Of a stretch of 64,000 nucleotides of DNA, positions 58,475 to 64,000 are shown in pieces. Positions within the stretch are counted from its first letter, which is position 1. Every line of letters starts with the position of its first letter. The notes beneath the pieces are model-generated. The model ran no database searches, was not told the DNA's origin, and saw nothing but the letters and a program-made list of their open reading frames with translations. Source of the stretch: Acrocarpospora pleiomorpha. Lineage in GTDB: Bacteria; Actinomycetota; Actinomycetes; Streptosporangiales; Streptosporangiaceae. Both the position numbers and the translations under genes were made by a program. The stretch lies in NCBI RefSeq assembly GCF_009687885.1, contig NZ_BLAF01000011.1, positions 62,001 to 126,000 of the forward strand, given 5' to 3'.

Positions 58475-58511
58475 ACGCGACATAGCCTTCGCCGTCGTAT
58501 AACGTGGCGCC

Positions 58512-58529
58512 GTCAACACTTGTATTGAG
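58512..58529. promoter_or_regulatory. Operator site b (degenerate copy) next to the TetR gene
   Basis: GTCAACACTTGTATTGAG keeps the left arm exactly and four of six bases of the right arm with the same 6-base spacer. It begins 56 bases after site a and 42 bases before the TetR start. Confidence 0.5.
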
Positions 58530-58553
58530 TCGGCGCAGGAAGGGCACCCTCCC

Positions 58554-59234
58554 ATGACAAGCGACATCAGCCGCCGCCGTAAGATCGCCGCACGGGAGCA
58601 GAGCGCGGTCTACGTGGAGCGCCGGCAGGCGCTGATGAAGGCGGCGGCGGAAACCTTTCGGGAACAGGGCCTCGACGGCGCGTCCCTGAACGACATCGCC
58701 AGCCGCGCCAAGCTCGACCGCGCGAGCCTGTACTACTACGTCTCCTCGAAGGAGGAGCTCTACCGCGCGCTCGTCGAAGAGATCGTCCAGAAGAACGTCG
58801 AGCAGGTCGAGATCGTCCGGTCCGGAGCGGGGACGGGCGCGGACAAGCTCAGGGAGATGATCCGCCTCCTGATGAAGAGCTACGCGGAGAACTATCCGCA
58901 CCTGTACATCTTCGTCGCGGAGGACTTCGGGCGCCGGGGACCCGGGCGGCGCCAGGGCCGCAGCTCGGCCAAGGTGGCGGAGTCGCAGGACTGGCGGGCC
59001 GAACTCTCCAAGCTCGGCGACCTCTACCACACCGCCGTGCGCGACATCGTCACCGAAGGTTTCGGCGACGGCTCGCTGTCGTCGCCCCTGTCACCGGGTC
59101 TGGTCGCGCACGGTGTCATCGGCATGGTCAGCTGGAGTCACCGGTGGTTCGATCCCGACGGCAGGACCACCGCCAAGGAGATCGCCGAGGGGTTCGTGCA
59201 CATGGTCCTGGACGGCCTGTCGCCGCAGCCTTGA
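58554..59234 (+). CDS. TetR-family transcriptional regulator
   Basis: A 226-residue TetR regulator. The N-terminal helix-turn-helix occupies residues about 25-72 (ALMKAAAETFREQGLDGASLNDIASRAKLDRASLYYYVSSKEELYRALVEEI). The C-terminal domain resembles TetR_C_33/KstR2-like regulators of lipid or sterol catabolism (MVSWSHRWFDPDGRTTAKEIAEGFVHMVLDGL). It is divergent from the cyclase-thiolase-DUF35 operon and convergent with the monooxygenase gene (stop codons three bases apart). The paired TGTCAAC-N6-GTTGACA sites in both promoter regions are its likely targets. Confidence 0.92.
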   Translation: MTSDISRRRKIAAREQSAVYVERRQALMKAAAETFREQGLDGASLNDIASRAKLDRASLYYYVSSKEELYRALVEEIVQKNVEQVEIVRSGAGTGADKLREMIRLLMKSYAENYPHLYIFVAEDFGRRGPGRRQGRSSAKVAESQDWRAELSKLGDLYHTAVRDIVTEGFGDGSLSSPLSPGLVAHGVIGMVSWSHRWFDPDGRTTAKEIAEGFVHMVLDGLSPQP

Positions 59235-59237
59235 CGC

Positions 59238-60872
59238 TCAGGAAACCCGCGTCATCGCGAAGCTGGAGTACCCGCGGGCCGCTTCCTCCGCGAGCAGGCG
59301 ACGGTAGCGCACCGCGCCGCCCGTGTAGATCATCGCCCGCGGCCGCTCATCCCGGTCGAGATTGCGGTTGTGGCCGTTGAACCACGACTTGACCTTGCTC
59401 ATCAGGACCCTGTCGTTGATCTCCATGACGTGGTCGAGCCACGCGAGTTCGGCCTCCCTGGTGGCGGCCACCCGCACGATGTCGTGCTCCAGGAGGTACG
59501 ACACGAACACGATCATCCAGTTGACGATGTCCTCGATGCCGCGGGGGAAGTTGGCGGCGACCGATCCCGACTGGGGGCCGACGAGCGTGAGCAGGTTCGG
59601 GAAGGCCGTGGTCTGCACCCCGAGATAGGTGTCGGGTCCGTCGGCCCACTTGTCCCGCAGGCGTACGCCGTTCTCGCCGACGAAGTCGATCCGGTCGAAG
59701 GCGCCGGTGACCGCGTCGAAGCCGGTGGCGAAGACGATGACGTCGAAGTCGAAGTCGCGGGCGCACTCGCCGCCGGCGGTCCTGATCCCGGTGGGGGTCA
59801 CCTGCTGGATCGGCGTCACGTTCAGATCGACGAGCTCGACGTTCTGGCGGTTGTAGACCTCGTAGTAGCCGGTTTCGAGCGGCACGCGCTTGGTCCCGAA
59901 CCCGTGGTCCTTCGGGATCAGGATCTCGGCGACGGCCGGGTCCTGCACCCGCTCGCGGATCTTGCTCGCGATGAACTCCGACAGCTCCGCGTTGGCGGTT
60001 TCGTCCATCAGCGTGTCCCGGAAGTTTCCCAGCCAGATCCCGAAGCCCGGCGAGTCGTAGAGCTCCTCCCACCAGGCGAGGCGCTCCTCCCGGGTCACAT
60101 CGGTGCTGCGCCGGCGGTCCGGCCGGTGGATGAATCCGTTGGGTGAGTCGAAGCAGCGCTGGAAGATCTCGTCGTACGAGTCCTTGATCTGGGCCATCTC
60201 CTCGGCGCTGATGGGACCGTTGTGCAGCGGCGCGCACCAGTTCGCGTCCAGCTGGAAGACCGTGAGCCGCGCGACCTGCTCGGCGATCGTGGAGATCACC
60301 TGCACGCCGGTCGAGCCGGTGCCGACCACCGCGACGCGCTTCCCGGAGACGTCCAGGTCCTCGGGCCAGTCGAAGGTGTGGAACGCCCGTCCGCCGAAGG
60401 TCTCGAGCCCCGGCAGCCGCGGGGTGGTCGGCACCGAGAGCAGGCCCATCGCCGTCATCAGGAACCGGGTGGTGATCTCCCGGCCGTCGTCGGTCCGCAC
60501 CCGCCACTGGAGGTGCTCCTCCTCCCAGTGCGCCGCGACGACCGTCGTGTCGAACTGGATGTGCTCCCGCAGGCCGAACTTGTCCGCGACGTGGTTGAGG
60601 TAGCGCAGGGTCTCCGGTTGCGCGGCGAACCGCTCGGACCAGTCCCACTCCGCCAGCAGTTCCGGCGAGAACGAGTACGCGTAGGTGTAGGACTCCGAGT
60701 CGAACCGGCATCCGGGGTAGCGGTTGCGGAACCAGGTCCCGCCCACGCCGCCGTTCATTTCCAGCACCGTCACCTTCGCGCCCAGCCCGAGCAACCGATG
60801 CAGCTGGTACAGCCCACACACGCCGGCCCCGATGATCACGAACTGGTAGTCCGGCTCGCTCCTGTCCGACAT
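59238..60872 (-). CDS. Flavin-containing Baeyer-Villiger monooxygenase
   Basis: A 544-residue class B flavoprotein. FAD motif VIIGAGVCGLYQLHRL at residues about 12-27, the Baeyer-Villiger fingerprint FGGRAFHTFDWP near 155-166, and NADPH motif VAVVGTGSTGVQVI near 172. It inserts one oxygen atom next to a ketone, giving an ester or lactone, using NADPH and O2. I place the start at ATG 60872 behind AGGGGTGAAG; the frame is open to an ATG at 60938, but that lies inside an operator site. Context (CoA-transferase, thiolase-fold protein, cyclase-family hydrolase) suggests degradation of an alicyclic or terpenoid ketone. Confidence 0.93.
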   Translation of the reverse strand: MSDRSEPDYQFVIIGAGVCGLYQLHRLLGLGAKVTVLEMNGGVGGTWFRNRYPGCRFDSESYTYAYSFSPELLAEWDWSERFAAQPETLRYLNHVADKFGLREHIQFDTTVVAAHWEEEHLQWRVRTDDGREITTRFLMTAMGLLSVPTTPRLPGLETFGGRAFHTFDWPEDLDVSGKRVAVVGTGSTGVQVISTIAEQVARLTVFQLDANWCAPLHNGPISAEEMAQIKDSYDEIFQRCFDSPNGFIHRPDRRRSTDVTREERLAWWEELYDSPGFGIWLGNFRDTLMDETANAELSEFIASKIRERVQDPAVAEILIPKDHGFGTKRVPLETGYYEVYNRQNVELVDLNVTPIQQVTPTGIRTAGGECARDFDFDVIVFATGFDAVTGAFDRIDFVGENGVRLRDKWADGPDTYLGVQTTAFPNLLTLVGPQSGSVAANFPRGIEDIVNWMIVFVSYLLEHDIVRVAATREAELAWLDHVMEINDRVLMSKVKSWFNGHNRNLDRDERPRAMIYTGGAVRYRRLLAEEAARGYSSFAMTRVS

Positions 60873-60930
60873 CTTCACCCCTGACTGCAGACCCGACTCA
60901 CCGGGCGATCCTGGCTGGGACTTTCTGGGC

Positions 60931-60948
60931 GTCAACATAACTGTTTAC
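60931..60948. promoter_or_regulatory. Operator site c upstream of the monooxygenase gene
   Basis: GTCAACATAACTGTTTAC matches the left arm of the GTCAAC-N6-GTTGAC motif exactly and four of six bases in the right arm. It starts 59 bases before the chosen monooxygenase start. Confidence 0.6.
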
Positions 60949-60957
60949 AATCCTTTG

Positions 60958-60977
60958 TGTCAACATAATCGTTGACT
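60958..60977. promoter_or_regulatory. Operator site d upstream of the monooxygenase gene
   Basis: TGTCAACATAATCGTTGACT is an almost perfect second copy of the motif, starting 28 bases from site c. The 28-base offset is half the 56-base offset between sites a and b. Confidence 0.7.
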
Positions 60978-61073
60978 GCTTGGGCGTGCAGGGTTGCGGC
61001 GTTTCACAGTCCGAAAACAGCGTCCCCTCAGGCCTGCCGAAGGGCCGGAGGGAGGAGGCGGCTCAGGTCCGGG

Positions 61074-62123
61074 TCACCACCGGTTCAGGTGAAGGACGTC
61101 GTCGAGTGGCTGCCGTGGCCCGGGGCGGAAATCGGTGCCGAGGGTGTAGGCGACCGGAACGAGGGCGGCCTGCGTGTAGTCGGCGTACGGGATCTCGAGG
61201 ATGTCGGCGACCTCCTGCTCGTAGCGCAGGTGCATCGTCGTCCACGACGTGCCGAGGCCGCGTTCGCGGGCCGCGAGCATGAAGCTCCACACGGCGGGAA
61301 TGATCCCGCCCCAGTAGTTCGCCTGCCGGTGCGCGGAGGTCAGCTGGTCGGCGCGGCCCGCGGCGACCGGGACGAGCAGGCACGGGACGCGGTGCAGGTG
61401 CTGCGCGAGGTAGGCCGCCGAGCCGAACACCTTCCCCTGTGCCGCGTGCCGCTCGGCGTCGTCGGCGAACAGCCGCCCGGAGTTGAGCGGACTGGCCTCG
61501 TAGTCGGCGAACGCCTTGCGGTACACCTCCGCGACCCGCGCGCGGCGCTGTTCGTCCCGCACCACCACGAAGTGCCAGGACTGCTTGTTGCTGCCGCTCG
61601 GCGCCTGCAGGGCGACTTCGAGGCACTCCCGGATGACCCCGAGCTCGACGGGGCGATCGAAGTCCAGGCGCTTGCGAACCGCGCGGGTCGTCGTCAGGAC
61701 CTCGTCGACCCCCAGCCCCAGCTTGTCCATGTCTCCTCCTCGTCCGTCGTCGTCGCCGGTCGCCCGGTAGCTGATGCGTCTGCTGGCGAACACCCACTCC
61801 CCTTCTGGACCGAGCACGACGCGGTCGTCGTACTCCCCGCACGCCAGGACAGCGGCGTGCTCGTCCAGGACGGCGAAGGTGGCACGTCCCCGGATGACGC
61901 CGCCGTCTTCCCGGTCGAAGAGCGTGTTGCAGGTCAGATGGGTGCGCCCGGCATGCCACCGGGACCGGATCCGGTCCATGATCGCGTCCTTGCCCCGCGC
62001 CGAGTAGACGCCGTCGACTTCGTACGTCGCGTCGGCCGCGAAGCAGCGGGCCACGAGGTCGAAGTCCGCGCCGTCGAGGCCCAGCGCGTAGCGGGCGTAG
62101 AGATCCTGGAGCGCCTCGATCAT
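61074..62123 (-). CDS. Fusion of a SnoaL-like domain and a nitroreductase-family domain
   Basis: An uninterrupted frame of 349 codons. Residues 1-125 are an NTF2/SnoaL_4-like domain (LQDLYARYALGLDGADFDLVARCFAADATY, RGKDAIMDRI, WVFASRRISYRAT). Residues 132-349 are an FMN-dependent nitroreductase (TTTRAVRKRLDF, LQAPSGSNKQSWHFVVV, GIIPAVWSFMLAARERGLGTSWTTMHL). The joint DGRGGDM is encoded by a strong internal ribosome site, GAGGAGGAG, followed by ATG at 61730, so a free nitroreductase may also be made. The first ATG overlaps the CoA-transferase stop by four bases. Nitroreductase-fold enzymes reduce enones, quinones or nitro groups; which applies here is unknown. Confidence 0.85.
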   Translation of the reverse strand: MIEALQDLYARYALGLDGADFDLVARCFAADATYEVDGVYSARGKDAIMDRIRSRWHAGRTHLTCNTLFDREDGGVIRGRATFAVLDEHAAVLACGEYDDRVVLGPEGEWVFASRRISYRATGDDDGRGGDMDKLGLGVDEVLTTTRAVRKRLDFDRPVELGVIRECLEVALQAPSGSNKQSWHFVVVRDEQRRARVAEVYRKAFADYEASPLNSGRLFADDAERHAAQGKVFGSAAYLAQHLHRVPCLLVPVAAGRADQLTSAHRQANYWGGIIPAVWSFMLAARERGLGTSWTTMHLRYEQEVADILEIPYADYTQAALVPVAYTLGTDFRPGPRQPLDDVLHLNRW

Positions 62124-64000
62124 GACGCGCCCCCGACGATCCCGGCGGCCCGCAGGCCGGCGACATCGTTCGCGGACATCCCCAGCACGCCGGTCAGCAC
62201 CGCGTCGGTGTCGGCGCCGAGCAGGGGCGCCGGTCGCTCGACCCGGAGCCGCTGGCCGTCCTGTCGCCACTCGATGCCGAACAGCGGCTGCTCCCCCAGC
62301 CAGCGGTGGCTGACCAGGTCGAAGACGTCCCGGCCGCCCGCCCGCATCGACTCGTACGTCGCCACGGGGGCCACCGGAATCCGCAGGACCGCGAGCTCGG
62401 CCACGACGCGTCCCGGCGGTAAGGCGGCGAGCATGCGCTCCAGCGTGGCTTCGAGTTCGTCCTGCGCGGATCCGCACCAGCTCGTCAGGCGGGCGCGCTC
62501 GTCGTCGTTGCGGCACGCGAGCGCCACCCAGCCGTCGTCGCCGGCGCACCGGTAGACGCCGTGCGGCCACCAGGTCGCGTGTCCGTTGGCCGGCGGAAGC
62601 ACGCGGCCCTCCACCTGGGCGCGGTGCACCGGGACCTGGAGGATGCTGAGCAGGGCCTCGACCTGCGAGACGTCGATCCACGCGCCGCGCCCCTCGCGCA
62701 GGGACCGGCGGAGCGCGGCCAGCACGACCGCCAGACCGTGGGCGGCGCCGTTCGGGTCCCCCAGCGCGGGATTGAAGGTGCCGATCAACCGGTCCGGTCC
62801 GTACCCGATCAGCGAGTCCAGGCCCGCCAGGCCCGACATCACCACGGCGTAGCCCCGGATCCCGCTGAGCGGCCCGGTCTGGCCGAGCATCGACAGCGAC
62901 ACCATGACCAGCGCCGGATGGTCCTTGGACAGCCCGGCGTAGTCGAGACCGCGTCGCGCCAGGACACCGGGCCGCATGTTCTCCACGACCACGTCGCACT
63001 CGGCGGCCAGCCGGCGGACGAGTGCCGCCCCCTCCTCGGTGGTGATGTCGATCTCGACCGAACGTTTGCCGCGGTTCATCTGGTTGTGGTACGGCGTGAC
63101 CTCGAGTTCGGGCCCGGCGAGCGGCTCGCCGTCACGGTAGGCGCGTCCACGCATCCGGGAGGGGTCCGGGCGGGCGCGGCTCTCCACTTTGATCACCTCG
63201 GCGCCGAGGTCGGCCAGCGACGCGGTGACCATGGGCCCGGACCACACCCAGGCGAGGTCGAGCACCCGCAGGCCGGCCAGGGGCCGGTCATCGGCGGCGG
63301 GCGTCAGGCGTGGCACGCGGGCGGGCCGCTCGGTCGCCGCCGGATCCGTGACCCGGTAGGGGCTGCCTGGAATGAGCGATCCCGACGGTCCCTTGACGAA
63401 GAATGCGCGGTGCAGGAGTTGTTCCTCGCGCATCGCCTCGGGAACGGTCAACACGGGAGCGACCGGGAAGCCGTGCCGGCGTCCGGCCTCGAAAACCTCC
63501 GCGCGGGACAGCGACCGGCACCATTCGGTCACGATCGGATCGAGCTCGTCGGCATGGTGGCGTGCCACGACTCGCGCGTCGCGGTAGCGCTCGTCGGCCA
63601 GCCACTCGGGGCGATCCAGGGCGGCGACCAGGCCGTGCCATTCGACTTGCGTCCTGCACATCACGGACACCCAGCCGTCCTCGCATTGGAACATGGCGGC
63701 GGGGTAGGACCCGCCTGACATGGTCGCGCGGGCGCCGTCCCGGTGCCAGGGCCGCTCGTACGCCACGAAGTTCGAGCTGATCTGCCCGACGTAGTTGGAT
63801 ATCACGTCGCTGACCGCGACCGACCAGCGCTGCCCCGGCCGCTGGACCGAGGTCAGCAGCGCCAGGGCGGCGGTGGCCGCGGCCTCGGTCCCCGCGAGGT
63901 AGTCGGGTATGTCGAAGGGCAGCGTGAGCGGGCGGTCGCCGGGATCGCCGATCGCCCACGACATGGCCCCTTCCGCGCAGGCGGTGAGGCTGGTGCCCGC
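62120..64000 (-). CDS. CaiB/BaiF (family III) CoA-transferase, double-domain, cut by the window edge
   Basis: The frame is open to the right edge and gives at least 627 residues, longer than the usual 400 for one CaiB unit. Two copies of the fold are present. The C-terminal one (from about 63240) has the full start motif LAGLRVLDLAWVWSGPMVTASLADLGAEVIKVE, the NRGKRSVEID segment and the nucleophile region GRGAWIDVSQVEALLS. The N-terminal copy is represented by its later part (LTACAEGAMSWAIGD, GSYPAAMFQCEDGWVSVMC). Family III enzymes move CoA between carboxylic acids, here presumably activating the pathway substrate. The start lies beyond position 64000. Confidence 0.9.
   Translation of the reverse strand, partial: AGTSLTACAEGAMSWAIGDPGDRPLTLPFDIPDYLAGTEAAATAALALLTSVQRPGQRWSVAVSDVISNYVGQISSNFVAYERPWHRDGARATMSGGSYPAAMFQCEDGWVSVMCRTQVEWHGLVAALDRPEWLADERYRDARVVARHHADELDPIVTEWCRSLSRAEVFEAGRRHGFPVAPVLTVPEAMREEQLLHRAFFVKGPSGSLIPGSPYRVTDPAATERPARVPRLTPAADDRPLAGLRVLDLAWVWSGPMVTASLADLGAEVIKVESRARPDPSRMRGRAYRDGEPLAGPELEVTPYHNQMNRGKRSVEIDITTEEGAALVRRLAAECDVVVENMRPGVLARRGLDYAGLSKDHPALVMVSLSMLGQTGPLSGIRGYAVVMSGLAGLDSLIGYGPDRLIGTFNPALGDPNGAAHGLAVVLAALRRSLREGRGAWIDVSQVEALLSILQVPVHRAQVEGRVLPPANGHATWWPHGVYRCAGDDGWVALACRNDDERARLTSWCGSAQDELEATLERMLAALPPGRVVAELAVLRIPVAPVATYESMRAGGRDVFDLVSHRWLGEQPLFGIEWRQDGQRLRVERPAPLLGADTDAVLTGVLGMSANDVAGLRAAGIVGGAS

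Noticed and set aside
60873..60938. Longer N-terminus of the Baeyer-Villiger monooxygenase starting at 60938
   Set aside because: That start codon lies within an operator copy and the extra 22 residues look like no family N-terminus; ATG 60872 has a good ribosome site.

Overview
The window is GC-rich DNA from a filamentous actinomycete. The evidence is the start of a geosmin synthase at the left edge, DmdR/IdeR-type iron boxes, secreted enzymes carrying actinomycete ricin-type (CBM13) and CBM32 modules, frequent ATGA start/stop overlaps, and strong third-position G/C. Streptosporangiales (Nonomuraea or Streptosporangium-like) is my best guess, but that is inference from style, not a marker gene.

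Layout. (1) 1-1.6 kb: a partial geosmin synthase and a DinB-like metal-binding protein. (2) 1.7-9.6 kb: a self-contained catabolic cassette. A GntR/FCD regulator with two TGTCGACA operators is divergent from an HpcH/HpaI aldolase, a D-2-hydroxyacid dehydrogenase, a complete five-gene Liv-type ABC importer and an amidohydrolase-fold protein. Near-identical palindromic terminators close the cassette at both ends. (3) 9.6-13.2 kb: two secreted CBM13 enzymes in one operon, a GH18 chitinase and a double beta-helix (GH55-like) protein, pointing to attack on fungal cell walls. (4) 13.4-48.2 kb: a large iron-siderophore locus. (5) 44.3-45.8 kb: three small unrelated genes and a gene remnant lying inside the siderophore locus. 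(6) 48.4-55.9 kb: an IclR regulator, an aldehyde dehydrogenase, an Rbs-type sugar ABC importer and a secreted CBM32 protein. (7) 56.0-64.0 kb: a catabolic cluster around a TetR regulator, with a CoA-dependent route (CaiB-type CoA-transferase, cysteine-less thiolase-fold protein plus DUF35 partner), a Baeyer-Villiger monooxygenase, a cyclase-family hydrolase and a SnoaL-nitroreductase fusion.

The siderophore locus is the centrepiece. Iron boxes lie in front of the exporter/binding-protein operon (13.4 kb), between the NRPS and the FecCD importer (40.64 and 40.69 kb), and between the hydroxyornithine formyltransferase and the ornithine N5-monooxygenase (46.83 kb). One 22-kb NRPS gene encodes six modules in a single polypeptide with two embedded N-methyltransferases, a terminal epimerisation domain and no thioesterase. 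Pocket residues read by eye give an exact N5-hydroxyornithine code in module 3, serine in modules 2 and 5, acidic-lined pockets in 4 and 6, and an unassigned pocket in module 1. The expected product is an N-methylated, hydroxyornithine-based hexapeptide, related in logic to coelichelin, scabichelin and albachelin but with an arrangement I cannot match to a described pathway. Export is probably by an asymmetric heterodimeric ABC transporter with one dead ATP site. Uptake is probably by a binding lipoprotein plus two FecCD permeases and an ATPase, which are split to opposite sides of the NRPS.
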